Positions 19,526-29,444 are shown, counted from the stretch's first letter. The stretch is DNA of 64,000 nt from Caenimonas koreensis DSM 17982 (GCF_009646335.1 NZ_WJBU01000002.1:248001-312000); one strand, 5' to 3'. Numbers and translations: made by a program. Notes: a model not told the origin generated them from the letters alone.

Positions 19526-20743
19526 ATGGCGCAGGCAGATTCCACACCGCGCCCCGGTCACCGGCTCGAGCTGTTGTGCGGCGCTACGCAGTACTGCCCC
19601 GCGCTGGTCGAGGCGATCGATGCGGCCGTGCACACCGTGCTGCTGGAAACGTACATCTTCGACTTCACCCGCATGAGCCTTGAGGTGGCGTATGCGCTGG
19701 AGCGTGCCGCACGGCGCGGCGTCATCGTGCGCATCGCCGTCGATGGCTTTGGCACCGCTGACATTCCCGGGCACTGGCAGGAGCGATTCCTGCAAACCGG
19801 TGTGCAGTTGCGCGTGTTTCGCCGGCTCGGCTGGCTGGGCATGGCGTGGCCGGGCAACTGGAGCCGCCTGCACCGCAAGCTGTGCGTGGTGGACGGTGTC
19901 ACCGGGTTCTGCGGCGGCATCAACCTGCTCGACGACCTGTTCGACCCGAACCATGGCGTGCTCGAATCGCCGCGATTCGACTTCGCGGTTCGCGTGGCTG
20001 GCCCGCTGGTTGCACAGATCGAAACCACGATGAATCGCCTGTGGATGCGCATGCAGGCCGTGCAGGACATGCGCCACGCACGCCTGGCAGGTGCCATCAC
20101 ATCGCTGCGCGCTGCAGGTGCGCAGGCGCCCTTGCCACAAGTGGCAGCACCGGACAGTGCACACCTGGCCCGCGCTGCGTTCGTGCTGCGCGACAACGTG
20201 CGCAACCGATCCAGCATCGAGCGCAGCTACCGCCGTGCCATTGCCACCGCGCGCGATGAAATCATCATTGCCAATGCCTACTTCGTGCCGGGTCGCAAGC
20301 TACGCCGCGCGCTGATCGAGGCCGCTGGCCGCGGCGTGAAGGTCAGGCTGCTGCTGCAGGGCCGCTACGAATATTTCATGCAGTACTACGCCGCGCGCCC
20401 TGTGTACGGTGCGTTGCTGGAAGCCGGCGTCGAGATCCACGAGTACTCGGCGAGCTTCCTGCACGCCAAGGTGGCGGTGATCGACAGCCGGTGGGCGACA
20501 GTGGGCTCATCGAACCTCGATCCGCTCAGCCTGCTGCTGGCGCGCGAGGCGAACCTGGTCGTCGAAGACGCTGAGTTCGCCGTGCAACTGCGCTCGCAAC
20601 TCGTGCACGCCATCGACACGGTGGGCGGCGCGATGAGCGCGCTTGACTATGCCAACCGGCCGTTTCGCCAGCGCGTGTTCGAGCGCGTTGCTCTCGTCGT
20701 GATGCGCGTGCTGCTGCTCGTCCAGGGCAAGCATTACCTGTGA
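19526..20743 (+). CDS. clsB: ClsB, cardiolipin synthase B (phospholipase D family)
   Basis: 405 residues. Two HKD motifs are intact: HRKLCVVDGVTGFCGG near residue 114 and HAKVAVIDSRWATVGSSN near 313. No strong N-terminal membrane helices are present, which favours ClsB over ClsA. It condenses phosphatidylglycerol with another lipid to make cardiolipin at the inner membrane. The gene begins seven bases after the EEP stop and its TGA overlaps the exonuclease GTG. Confidence 0.92.
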   Translation: MAQADSTPRPGHRLELLCGATQYCPALVEAIDAAVHTVLLETYIFDFTRMSLEVAYALERAARRGVIVRIAVDGFGTADIPGHWQERFLQTGVQLRVFRRLGWLGMAWPGNWSRLHRKLCVVDGVTGFCGGINLLDDLFDPNHGVLESPRFDFAVRVAGPLVAQIETTMNRLWMRMQAVQDMRHARLAGAITSLRAAGAQAPLPQVAAPDSAHLARAAFVLRDNVRNRSSIERSYRRAIATARDEIIIANAYFVPGRKLRRALIEAAGRGVKVRLLLQGRYEYFMQYYAARPVYGALLEAGVEIHEYSASFLHAKVAVIDSRWATVGSSNLDPLSLLLAREANLVVEDAEFAVQLRSQLVHAIDTVGGAMSALDYANRPFRQRVFERVALVVMRVLLLVQGKHYL

Positions 20744-21801
20744 AGCCGAACGACCTCGTCGTGCAGCGACCCGAAGGCCTGTATTGCCCGCCGGGTGACT
20801 TCTATATCGACCCGTGGCGACCCGTGGCACGGGCCGTGATCACGCATGCACATGCCGATCATGCCCGCTATGGGCACGGCCACTACCTCGCGTCCAGCGA
20901 TGCGCAGGGCGTGCTGCGTGTGCGGCTCGGTTCGATCGACTTGCAGACGCTGCCTTATGGCGAGCGCATCTCGCACAACGGTGTGACGCTGTCGCTTCAT
21001 CCGGCGGGCCATGTGCTGGGCTCGGCGCAGGTCAGGCTTGAACATGGCGGCCAGGTATGGGTGGCCAGCGGCGACTACAAGGTCGCGCCCGACCCGACGT
21101 GCGCAGCGTTCGAGCCGGTGAAGTGCGATGTGTTCATCACCGAATCGACATTCGGCATGCCGATCTATCGCTGGATTCCCGATGAAGAGCTCTTCACCGG
21201 CATCAATGACTGGTGGAGCCGCAATGCCGCAGCCGGGCGTGCGAGTGTGCTGGCGTGCTACAGCTTCGGCAAGGCGCAACGCGTGCTGGCGGGTGTTGAT
21301 GCGTCGATCGGGCCCATCATCGTGCACGGCGCCGTCGAGCCGCTCAATGCCGCCTATCGCGAAGCTGGCGTCGCCCTGCCGCCCACGCGGCTGGTGACCG
21401 ACGTCGCCGACAGGAGTGAGCTCAGGCGCGCGCTGGTCGTATGCCCGCCGAGCGCAGTGGCGAGCACGTGGCTGCGCCGCTTCGGTGAGGCAAGCACCGC
21501 ATTTGCCAGTGGCTGGATGCAGCTTCGCGGCGCGAGAAGGCGCGGCGGCTATGACCGCGGGTTTGTGCTGTCGGACCACGCCGACTGGCCGGGGCTGATG
21601 GGTGCCATCGGCGCGACGGGCGCGCAGCGCGTGATCGTCACGCACGGCAGCATTGCCGCGATGGTGCGCTACCTGCGCGAGCAGGGGCTGGAGGCTGAAT
21701 CGTTCGACACCGAATATGGCAGCGACGACCTGGAAGCCGCTGTTGAGAAAGGCGGGAGCGCTGAACTACCGGCTGAACCGCCCCAGGAGAGCGCGCCATG
21801 A
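20740..21801 (+). CDS. ligase-associated DNA damage response exonuclease (metallo-beta-lactamase fold)
   Basis: 353 residues, GTG start in a GTGA overlap. The zinc-binding motif HAHADH is near residue 32, HPAGHVLGSAQ near 87, and the beta-CASP-like end is DHADWPGLM then THG. The family is found with an ATP-dependent DNA ligase and an Lhr-type helicase in bacterial DNA repair; here the ligase follows with a 4-base overlap and the helicase is at 30.5 kb. Confidence 0.92.
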   Translation: MKPNDLVVQRPEGLYCPPGDFYIDPWRPVARAVITHAHADHARYGHGHYLASSDAQGVLRVRLGSIDLQTLPYGERISHNGVTLSLHPAGHVLGSAQVRLEHGGQVWVASGDYKVAPDPTCAAFEPVKCDVFITESTFGMPIYRWIPDEELFTGINDWWSRNAAAGRASVLACYSFGKAQRVLAGVDASIGPIIVHGAVEPLNAAYREAGVALPPTRLVTDVADRSELRRALVVCPPSAVASTWLRRFGEASTAFASGWMQLRGARRRGGYDRGFVLSDHADWPGLMGAIGATGAQRVIVTHGSIAAMVRYLREQGLEAESFDTEYGSDDLEAAVEKGGSAELPAEPPQESAP

Positions 21802-23486
21802 GGCAGTTCGCGCAACTGTTCACCGAACTCGATGCGACAACCTCCACCAACGCCAAGGTGGAAGCGCTCCAGCGCTACTTCGACCAGGCGGACGCACGCG
21901 ACGCGGCGTGGGCTGTTTACTTTCTGTCCGGCGGCAAGCCGCGGCAGGTCGTGTCGATGTCGATCCTCGCTGGCCTTGCCTGCGACATCGCAGCATTAGC
22001 GCCGTGGTTGTTCGATGAGTGCTACCAGGCCGTCGGCGATCTTGCGGAGACCATTGCCCACATCCTGCCGCGTGACGCGCAGCCTTCGGATGTGGGGCTG
22101 GCAACCTGGGTGGAAGAGCGGCTGTTGCCTTTGCGTGGCCTGCCCGAAGAAGAAATCGTGGCGCGCATTCGCAGCTACTGGCGCGAGCTCGACCCGCAAG
22201 GCCGGTTCCTGCTGTCCAAGCTCGTGGGCGGAGGCTTTCGCGTCGGCGTGAGCAAGCTGCTCGTGCAACGCGCGCTGGCCGCGCACTCAGGCGTCGACGC
22301 CAAGCGCATTGCGCAGCGGATGATGGGCTACACCGACATCAAGGTCGCCCCGACAGCGCAACGCTTTCTGGCGCTTATTGCCAACACGCCCGAGGGCGAG
22401 GCCGCACCTCAGGACGCGGGGCAACCGTATCCGTTCTTTCTTGCGCACCAGCTCGACGCGCCGGTTGAAGTGTTCGCGAGCAAGCTCGGCCCGGTCACCG
22501 ATTGGCAAGTGGAATGGAAGTACGACGGCATCCGCGGCCAGGTGGTCAAGCGTGCGGGCCAGGTGTGGGTCTGGTCGCGCGGCGAGGAACTGGTCACGGA
22601 GCGCTTTCCGGAAATTGTTGCGCTTGCGAATGACCTGCCCGATGGCACCGTGCTGGACGGCGAGATCCTGGTGTGGCTCGATGGCCGTCCCGCGCCGTTT
22701 TCGTTGCTGCAGCAGCGCATCGGCAGGAAGACGCTCACCAAAAAAATCCTTGCCGACGCGCCCGTGTCATTCATGGCCTACGACCTGCTGGAAGAAAGCG
22801 GTGTGGATGTGCGTGCCGCCCCGCAGCATGAACGCCGCCAGCGCCTCGAATTGCTGCTGGCCACCACGCGCCTGATGATGTCGCCGGTCGAGTCGGCGAG
22901 CTCGTGGGCAGAGTTTGCGCAGCGCCGCGAGCAATCGCGCGAACTCGGCATGGAAGGCTTCATGCTCAAGCGCAATGATGCGGCGTACGGCACAGGCCGC
23001 ACCAAGGCCGAAGGCCTGTGGTGGAAGTGGAAGATCGAGCCGATGACGATCGACTGCGTGCTGATCTACGCACAAGCCGGCCATGGCAGGCGCGCCTCGG
23101 TCTACACCGACTACACCTTCGCCGTCTGGAACCGCGAGCCGCGAGACCAGGCCGAAGCCGATGCTGTGATTGAAGCGATCGCCGGCAAGGTGCCCGCGCA
23201 GCCCGATGCCTTGCAGCTCGTTGCGTTTGCGAAGGCGTATTCGGGCCTGACCGACGAGGAGTTCAGGCAGGTCGATGCGATCATCCGCAAGTCGACCATC
23301 GAGAAATTCGGGCCGGTGCGCAGCGTGAAGCCTTCGCTCGTGTTCGAGCTCGGCTTTGAAGGCATCAACCGCAGCCCGCGCCACAAAAGCGGCATTGCGG
23401 TGCGCTTTCCGCGCATGCTGCGCATACGCTTCGACAAGCCGCTACACGAGGCAAACACGCTTGAAGATCTGGAGCGGCTGCTGTAA
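21798..23486 (+). CDS. ATP-dependent DNA ligase, LigC/LigB type (cisplatin damage response)
   Basis: 562 residues, ATG inside an ATGA overlap. The N-terminal DNA-binding domain (about residues 1-205) is followed by motif I EWKYDGIRGQ with adenylated Lys near 240, DGEILVW (motif III), and EGFMLKRNDAAYG with VLWKWK-like motif V (LWWKWK). The C-terminal OB fold ends with GINRSPRHKSGIAVRFPRMLRIR. It seals nicks using ATP, in addition to the NAD-dependent LigA expected elsewhere. Confidence 0.95.
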   Translation: MRQFAQLFTELDATTSTNAKVEALQRYFDQADARDAAWAVYFLSGGKPRQVVSMSILAGLACDIAALAPWLFDECYQAVGDLAETIAHILPRDAQPSDVGLATWVEERLLPLRGLPEEEIVARIRSYWRELDPQGRFLLSKLVGGGFRVGVSKLLVQRALAAHSGVDAKRIAQRMMGYTDIKVAPTAQRFLALIANTPEGEAAPQDAGQPYPFFLAHQLDAPVEVFASKLGPVTDWQVEWKYDGIRGQVVKRAGQVWVWSRGEELVTERFPEIVALANDLPDGTVLDGEILVWLDGRPAPFSLLQQRIGRKTLTKKILADAPVSFMAYDLLEESGVDVRAAPQHERRQRLELLLATTRLMMSPVESASSWAEFAQRREQSRELGMEGFMLKRNDAAYGTGRTKAEGLWWKWKIEPMTIDCVLIYAQAGHGRRASVYTDYTFAVWNREPRDQAEADAVIEAIAGKVPAQPDALQLVAFAKAYSGLTDEEFRQVDAIIRKSTIEKFGPVRSVKPSLVFELGFEGINRSPRHKSGIAVRFPRMLRIRFDKPLHEANTLEDLERLL

Positions 23487-23530
23487 CCCCTTGCCGAACC
23501 CGGCCTTCAATAGCAGTGTTAGGATTTGCG

Positions 23531-24256
23531 ATGCTTATGAAGGCCGACCCGTCCTCCACCCTCACGCCCGATGACGACGGCACGCCTGTGTCCGTCAAGA
23601 TTCGCGAGCGTGTTGTCGCGGCGCGCAAGCGCTTCCACTCGAACGACAACATTGCAGCCTTTATCGAGCCGGGCGAGCTTGAAAAGCTCCTTGACGAAGT
23701 CGAGGAGAAGATGAAGGGCGTGCTCGAGAGCATGGTCATCGACACATCGAACGACCACAACACGGGCGACACCGCGCGGCGCGTGGCCAAGATGTACCTC
23801 AACGAGGTGTTCAAGGGCCGCTATCTCAAGCAACCCGCCATAACCGAATTCCCGAATGCCGAGCACCTGAACGAGCTGATGATCGTCGGCCCGATCACCG
23901 TGCGCAGCGCCTGCAGCCACCACTTCTGCCCCGTGATCGGCAAGGTCTGGATCGGCGTCATGCCCAACGAGCACACCAACGTGATCGGCCTGTCGAAATA
24001 CGCGCGCCTGGCTGAATGGGTCATGAGCCGGCCGCAGATCCAGGAAGAAGCGGTTGTGCAGCTGGCGGACCTGATCATGGAAAAGACACAGCCCGATGGC
24101 CTGGCCATCGTGATGGAAGCCAGCCACTTCTGCATGGCCTGGCGCGGCGTGAAAGACATGGACGCGAAGATGATCAACTCGGTCATGCGTGGAGCCTTCC
24201 TGAAAGATCCCGCACTGCGCCGCGAATTCCTCGCCCTCATCCCCGGAAAGAACTAG
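23531..24256 (+). CDS. folE: FolE, GTP cyclohydrolase I
   Basis: About 241 residues from ATG at 23531 (a second ATG at 23537 is also possible). Zinc ligands are the Cys and His of CSHHFCPVIGKVWIG near residue 130 and Cys in EASHFCMAWRGVKD near 200. It converts GTP to dihydroneopterin triphosphate, the first step of folate synthesis. nudB, acting next in the pathway, lies 5 kb upstream. A BLUF gene starts 12 bases later. Confidence 0.94.
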   Translation: MLMKADPSSTLTPDDDGTPVSVKIRERVVAARKRFHSNDNIAAFIEPGELEKLLDEVEEKMKGVLESMVIDTSNDHNTGDTARRVAKMYLNEVFKGRYLKQPAITEFPNAEHLNELMIVGPITVRSACSHHFCPVIGKVWIGVMPNEHTNVIGLSKYARLAEWVMSRPQIQEEAVVQLADLIMEKTQPDGLAIVMEASHFCMAWRGVKDMDAKMINSVMRGAFLKDPALRREFLALIPGKN

Positions 24257-24268
24257 GAAACCAACACC

Positions 24269-24691
24269 ATGCTCGTACGACTGCTTTACGCCAGCCGCGC
24301 GGTGGACACGAGCCCCGAGGCCATCGAGTCGATCCTCAACCAGTCGCGCCAGCACAACCCGGTGACCGGCATCACCGGCATCCTTTGTTATGGCGGCGGG
24401 ATCTTCCTGCAGGCCATCGAAGGCGGCCGCATGCAGGTCAGCGAGCTGTTCGGCCACATCCAGCGCGATGTGCGCCACAAGGACGTCGCGCTGCTGCACT
24501 ATGAAGAAATCTCCGAGCGTCGCTTTGGCGGCTGGACGATGGGGCAAGTCAACCTGTCCAAGCTCAATCACGCGATCTTGCTGAAGTATTCTGAAAAGCC
24601 GGAGCTCGATCCGTACTCGGTGTCGGGCAAAGTGTCGTTCGCACTGCTTGAAGACCTGATGGCCACGGCCAACATCTGCGGCCGCGCCTAA
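24269..24691 (+). CDS. BLUF-domain blue-light (FAD) sensor
   Basis: 140 residues, essentially one BLUF domain with a short C-terminal tail and no output domain. Key flavin-site residues are present: Tyr7 in LLYAS, Asn30 in HNPVTGITG, Gln48 in FLQAIEG, and Trp89/Met91 in GGWTMG. Such short BLUF proteins change conformation on blue light and act through a partner protein. The partner is unknown; the gene is 12 bases after folE. Confidence 0.93.
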   Translation: MLVRLLYASRAVDTSPEAIESILNQSRQHNPVTGITGILCYGGGIFLQAIEGGRMQVSELFGHIQRDVRHKDVALLHYEEISERRFGGWTMGQVNLSKLNHAILLKYSEKPELDPYSVSGKVSFALLEDLMATANICGRA

Positions 24692-24697
24692 TCACTT

Positions 24698-25579
24698 GTG
24701 CCCGCGAGCGCACTCGCTCTCGTCCTTCTCGCCGGACTGATTCACGCCAGCTGGAACATCGCCGCCAAGAAGGCCGGTGGTGACTCGCGCTTTGCTGTTT
24801 TCACCACCGTCGTGATGATCGTCTTCTGGGCGCCGCTCGGCATCTGGCTTGGTGTGAAGCAAATGCCCGCATGGGGGCGCAACGAGTGGCTGCTTGTTGC
24901 CGCAAGCGCGGTCTTCCATACGATGTACTACATCGTGCTGCTGCGCGGCTATCGCAAGGCCGATCTCACCGTGGTGTATCCACTGGCGCGTGGGTCGGGT
25001 CCGTTGCTCTCGTCGCTGGCGGCAATCATGCTGCTGGGCGAAAGCATCTCGGCGCTGGGGGTGGCGGGCATTGCAGGCGTAGTCGTCGGTGTTTTTCTCA
25101 TCGCAGGCGGGCCGGGCCTGTGGCGCGCAACGCCGGGCGCAGAGCGCCGTGCGCGCGTGAACAAGGGCATGTTCTACGGCGTGCTCAGTGGTGCCTTCAT
25201 CGCGAGCTACACCGTGGTGGATGGCTACGGCGTGAAGTACCTGCTGATGTCGCCGATCCTGCTCGACTATGCGGGTGCTGTTTTCCGCCTCGCTGTATTG
25301 GCGCCGGCGTTTTTGCGCGACGTGCAGACGGCTGCGCTGATGTGGCAGCGGCAATGGAAGTACGCGGTGTTCGTCGGCATCATCAGCCCCGTGTCGTACG
25401 TGCTGGTGCTGTACGCGATGCAAGTCGCGCCGCTGTCGCACGTCGCGCCTGCGCGTGAAGTGTCGATGCTGTTCGCAGCGCTCATCGGCGGCCAGTTGCT
25501 CGGTGAGGGCGACAGGCTGATGCGTGTTGCCGGCGCCGTGCTGATCGGCTCAGGCGTGATGGCGCTCGCGCTGGGTTGA
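24698..25579 (+). CDS. EamA/DMT-family permease
   Basis: 293 residues from GTG at 24698, with ten hydrophobic segments in two EamA repeats (starting near residues 5 and 155). HASWNIAAKKAGG near residue 15 and the VYPLARGSGPLLSSLAAI stretch near 92 are typical of DMT exporters. The substrate (amino acid or metabolite) is unknown. The start lies six bases after the BLUF stop, so the two are probably co-transcribed. Confidence 0.88.
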   Translation: MPASALALVLLAGLIHASWNIAAKKAGGDSRFAVFTTVVMIVFWAPLGIWLGVKQMPAWGRNEWLLVAASAVFHTMYYIVLLRGYRKADLTVVYPLARGSGPLLSSLAAIMLLGESISALGVAGIAGVVVGVFLIAGGPGLWRATPGAERRARVNKGMFYGVLSGAFIASYTVVDGYGVKYLLMSPILLDYAGAVFRLAVLAPAFLRDVQTAALMWQRQWKYAVFVGIISPVSYVLVLYAMQVAPLSHVAPAREVSMLFAALIGGQLLGEGDRLMRVAGAVLIGSGVMALALG

Positions 25580-25583
25580 TCTG

Positions 25584-26420
25584 ATGATGACGAACGAAGC
25601 GATGCATGCGCCCCTGTTGCTCGGCTGCGATTTCTCCAGCAGCCCGACCAAGCGCAAGCCGGTCGTGATGGCACTGGGCACGCAACGCAGTGGCCGCGTC
25701 GTGCTGTCGAAGCTGGAGAAGTTTGCGACGCTGCAGGCGTTTGGCGAATGGCTCGCGCAACCGGGTGAGTGGACAGGCGCTTTTGATTTCCCTTTCGGCT
25801 TGCCGCGCGAACTGGTGGAGCAGCTGCAATGGCCGCTTGACTGGCACGAGTGCATGCTCCATTACGCGAGCCTGTCGCGCCCGCAGATTCGCGACACGTT
25901 TGCAGCGTTCTGCAACGCGCGGCCTGTCGGCTCCAAGTTTGCGCATCGCGCCTGCGACCACCTGGCGGGTTCGAGCCCGTCGATGAAGTGGGTGAACCCG
26001 CCAGTGGCGTACATGTTGCACGCGGGTGTTCCGCTGTTGCTCGATGCCGGTGTTCATTTGCCCGGGTTGCGTCAAGGCGACGAAACGCGTGTTGCGCTGG
26101 AGGCGTACCCGGGCCTGCTCGCGCGTGAGTTGATCGGCAACCGCAGCTACAAGAACGACGACAAGGCCAAGCAGACGCCCGAGCGCCTGATTGCGCGCAA
26201 AGACCTGATCACCGCGCTCGAACACGGCCAGACCCGTTTGAAGTTGCGCCTGAAGCTCACGCATGCCCAGCGCGACATGCTGGTTGACGATGCAAGTGGT
26301 GATTGCCTGGATGCCGTGCTGTGCCTCATGCAGGCGGCTTGGGGTGCGGGGCAGGGCGGGCCGCGCTTCGGGTTGCCTGCGAGGGCTGATCCGCTGGAGG
26401 GGTGGATTCTCAGCGCGTAG
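25584..26420 (+). CDS. DUF429 domain protein
   Basis: 278 residues. The DUF429 opening GCDFSSSPTKRKPVV near residue 13, FDFPFGLPRELV near 66 and the C-terminal DASGDCLDAVLCLMQAAWG near 235 define the family, which has an RNase H-like fold with acidic residues. Function is unknown. The start is four bases after the permease stop, closing the folE-BLUF-EamA-DUF429 run. Confidence 0.87.
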   Translation: MMTNEAMHAPLLLGCDFSSSPTKRKPVVMALGTQRSGRVVLSKLEKFATLQAFGEWLAQPGEWTGAFDFPFGLPRELVEQLQWPLDWHECMLHYASLSRPQIRDTFAAFCNARPVGSKFAHRACDHLAGSSPSMKWVNPPVAYMLHAGVPLLLDAGVHLPGLRQGDETRVALEAYPGLLARELIGNRSYKNDDKAKQTPERLIARKDLITALEHGQTRLKLRLKLTHAQRDMLVDDASGDCLDAVLCLMQAAWGAGQGGPRFGLPARADPLEGWILSA

Positions 26421-26466
26421 GCCGTGGGTCCGGGCCCTCGCGGCAGGCTCTGCCAGCTGAGAGCGT

Positions 26467-28125
26467 TCAGTGCTCGCCCACGTGAGCCAGCGCCACCAGC
26501 GCCTCCGCATCCGTGCGGTACATCGCCAGCAGCGGGCTCGCATAGAGCGCACCTGAGCGCTCCAGCACCCGCTCCACAGGCAACTTGATGCCGCTGATGT
26601 GCAGCTTGATGCCCTGCGACTCGAACATCTTGCGCAGCCGCAAAAATACCTCCACCCCCGTGGTGTCGATGCGGTTGATCGGCTGCGCGAACAGGCACAC
26701 ATGCCGCACATCCGGATGCGCGGCCAGGTGATCGACAATTGCGCGCTCGAATGAACTCGCCGACGCGAAGTCCAGCTCGCCGTCCATCCGCAGTGCGTAC
26801 AAATGCGGCGCGAGCAGCGGCAACGACCACAAGTGTCGATCGCGCAAACTGCCATCAGGATGCAGGCCCGTTTCGATGATGCGGGGATGCAGCCGCAAGT
26901 ACAGAAAGTGCGCGAGCCCGATCAGCACGCCCGTCATCACACCCCAGTAAATTCGCGGCGCCGTGATGATCGTGACGGCGAAAGTCACCAGCGCTGTCGA
27001 TGCCTCGACACGGTCAATGCGCCACAACTGTTGCAGCGTACGGGGCTTCACAAGCCCCGCCACCGCGACGACCACAACGGCGGCCAGCGCAGCGCGCGGC
27101 ACATGCTGCAACGCGGGCGTCAGCACCAGCAGCACCACCACCACAATCGCCGTGCTCAACACCGTCGCCCAGCCGGTGCGCGCGCCCGAATACAGCGTGA
27201 TCGCTGACCGCGAGAACGACGTGCTCGTGGGAAAGCTGCCCGACAACGCAGCGGCGATCTTGCCCGCGCCCTGGCCGATCAAGTCCTGCCCCGCATCCCA
27301 GCGCTTGCCATCGTGCTGGCTTTCGATCTTGGCGCTCGATGCCATCTCCAGCGAGCTCACCAGCGCAATCACCAGCGCAGGCACCACCAGCGCGCCCATC
27401 TGCGTCCAGCCGGGCCATGCCGGCCAGTACGGTGAGGGCAAGCCCGCAGGCAATGCGCCGACGACTGCGCCGTGCGCCGAGTAGCCCGACAGCCAGGCCA
27501 CAAGGCCAGACACCGCAATGCCAATCAGCACCGCGGGCAGGCTTGGCAACCATCGCTTGGCTGCAAGAAAGAACACGACATTCGCGATGCCGAAGGCGAG
27601 CGCCATCGCGTCGAGTGAAGGCGCGTTCAACAGTTCCGCAAGGCCGCCGTGCAACCCGATCAGCGCGGGCACTTGCGACGCAATGATCAGCAGCGCTGCC
27701 GCCTGGCTGAAGCCCGCAAGCACGGGCGAGCTCACCAGGTTCAGCACCCAGTCGGCACGCATCGCACCGATGGCCAGCTGGATGCCGCCCGAGAGCAGCG
27801 CGAGCCACGCGACCAGTGCAATCCAGTTGCCGCTCATCGGCTCGGCCAGGCCGATGAGTGAGGTGCCGACCAGCACGCTCGTCAACGCCGACGGCCCGAC
27901 GGACAGCCGTGTCGAGCCACTGAACAACACCGAAATGAGCGCTGGCAAAAACGCGGCGTACAGCCCGGTGACAAGCGGCATGCCAGCCAGACTCGCGTAC
28001 GCGACTGACTGCGGAATCATCACCACCGCCACGGTGATGGCGGCGACGGTCTCACTGCGCAGCAGCGCCGCATCCAGCCGCGGCCAGCGCAGGAAGGGCA
28101 GCCAGCGGGAGAGATCGGTTTTCAA
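26467..28125 (-). CDS. SulP-family anion transporter with STAS domain
   Basis: 552 residues. About 11-12 transmembrane segments (residues 20-410) include the SulP signature IPQSVAYASLAGMP near 36, followed by a C-terminal STAS domain (RIDTTGVEVFLRL near 494). SulP proteins carry sulfate, bicarbonate or related anions across the inner membrane. The start is TTG at 28125, in a TTGA overlap with the sulfatase stop; the upstream open extension is antisense-type noise. Linkage to the sulfatase favours sulfate as substrate. Confidence 0.88.
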   Translation of the reverse strand: MKTDLSRWLPFLRWPRLDAALLRSETVAAITVAVVMIPQSVAYASLAGMPLVTGLYAAFLPALISVLFSGSTRLSVGPSALTSVLVGTSLIGLAEPMSGNWIALVAWLALLSGGIQLAIGAMRADWVLNLVSSPVLAGFSQAAALLIIASQVPALIGLHGGLAELLNAPSLDAMALAFGIANVVFFLAAKRWLPSLPAVLIGIAVSGLVAWLSGYSAHGAVVGALPAGLPSPYWPAWPGWTQMGALVVPALVIALVSSLEMASSAKIESQHDGKRWDAGQDLIGQGAGKIAAALSGSFPTSTSFSRSAITLYSGARTGWATVLSTAIVVVVLLVLTPALQHVPRAALAAVVVVAVAGLVKPRTLQQLWRIDRVEASTALVTFAVTIITAPRIYWGVMTGVLIGLAHFLYLRLHPRIIETGLHPDGSLRDRHLWSLPLLAPHLYALRMDGELDFASASSFERAIVDHLAAHPDVRHVCLFAQPINRIDTTGVEVFLRLRKMFESQGIKLHISGIKLPVERVLERSGALYASPLLAMYRTDAEALVALAHVGEH

Positions 28126-29438
28126 CGCTGGGGCATGTCCTTCACCGAGAAGCCGAGGCTCACGGTGGCGTCTGGCGGTATCGGCGGCATGGTCGCGTTC
28201 CACGCCTGCCACGCGTCGCGCATGTCGGCAAGGCGCTGCGGCTGGCGCGTGGCCAGGTTGGCGCGTTCGCGCTCGTCAGCCGGAATGTCGAAGAGGTAGT
28301 CGTTGCCATCCACGCGCAGGTATTTCCAGTTGCCGTCGCGCAGCGCGCGTTGGCCGCGGTGGTTCATGCGCCAATGCAGCGGGCGGTCGAAAGAGACTGA
28401 AGAGTCGCGCAGCACCTTCATCAACGACACACCGTCGAGCGGGTAGTCAGGATGCGCCTTCGCGCCACCTGCTTCGAGCATGGTGGCCGACCAGTCCATC
28501 GTCATGCACAACTGCTCGCTGAGGCCGCCAGCCTGTATCACCGCTGGCCAGTGCGCAATCCACGGCACGCGGATGCCGCCCTCCGTCAAGTCCATCTTGC
28601 CGCCCACGAGTGGCCAGTTGTCCGAGAAGCGCTCGCCGCCGTTGTCGCTCGTGAACACGACCAGCGTGTTGTCGGCAATGCCTTTTGCGCGCAGTGCCTG
28701 CATCACCCAGCCGATGCCTTCGTCCATGTGATGGATCATCTTGCGGTAGCTGTGTATGTTGCCGCCGTGCAGGTGAAAGAGGTTGTCCTTCACCTCCTGC
28801 GCCAGCGCTTCGTCGTCGCGCGTCTCCCACGGCCAGTGCGGCGCGGTGTAGTGCAGGCTGAGGAAGAAGGGCGCATCGCCCGCGCCCGCACGCCCGATGT
28901 AGTCAACCGCGCGGCGCGAGATCAGGTCCGTGAGGTAGCCCGGCTCGTGCTTTTCTTCCTCGCCCTCCCACAAGTCATGCGCGCCCGTCCAGCCGCAGTG
29001 CGTGAAGTAGTCCACCCCGCCCGACATGGGCCCGAAGAATTCGTCGTAGCCCGAGCGCAGCGGGCCGAACGAAGGCGGATAGCCCATGTGCCACTTGCCG
29101 ATCAACGCCGTGCGATAGCCCGCGTCCCTCAACAACGACGGCAGCGTGGGGTGTTCGGGCGGCAGGCCCAATGTGGTGCTGCCGCGGCTCTTGCTGTTGA
29201 TCGGCTCTTCGGCCGCGCCGCGCAGCCGGTACTGGTAGCGCGCCGTCATCAAGGCAAAGCGGGTGGGCGAACAGACGGGCGAATTCGAGTAGCCCTGGGT
29301 GAATTTCAGGCCGTTGGCCGCCAGCCCATCAAGCACGGGCGATACCGGCGCGCGCCCGCCATAGCAGCCAAGATCAGCAAAGCCAAGGTCGTCTGCAACG
29401 ATGAAGATGATGTTGGGCTTGATGTTGGGCTGTTTCAC
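28122..29438 (-). CDS. sulfatase (arylsulfatase family)
   Basis: 438 residues. The formylglycine motif CSPTR (in NSPVCSPTRFALMTAR near residue 56) is intact, with metal-binding Asp in IIFVADDLGFADLGCYG near residue 12 and HMDEGIGW and TSDNGGERF further on. It hydrolyses a sulfate ester. There is no signal peptide, so it may act in the cytoplasm. An activating formylglycine-generating enzyme is not in the window. It lies between a Bug-type binding protein upstream and SulP downstream. Confidence 0.92.
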   Translation of the reverse strand: MKQPNIKPNIIFIVADDLGFADLGCYGGRAPVSPVLDGLAANGLKFTQGYSNSPVCSPTRFALMTARYQYRLRGAAEEPINSKSRGSTTLGLPPEHPTLPSLLRDAGYRTALIGKWHMGYPPSFGPLRSGYDEFFGPMSGGVDYFTHCGWTGAHDLWEGEEEKHEPGYLTDLISRRAVDYIGRAGAGDAPFFLSLHYTAPHWPWETRDDEALAQEVKDNLFHLHGGNIHSYRKMIHHMDEGIGWVMQALRAKGIADNTLVVFTSDNGGERFSDNWPLVGGKMDLTEGGIRVPWIAHWPAVIQAGGLSEQLCMTMDWSATMLEAGGAKAHPDYPLDGVSLMKVLRDSSVSFDRPLHWRMNHRGQRALRDGNWKYLRVDGNDYLFDIPADERERANLATRQPQRLADMRDAWQAWNATMPPIPPDATVSLGFSVKDMPQR

Positions 29439-29444
29439 AGCGAT

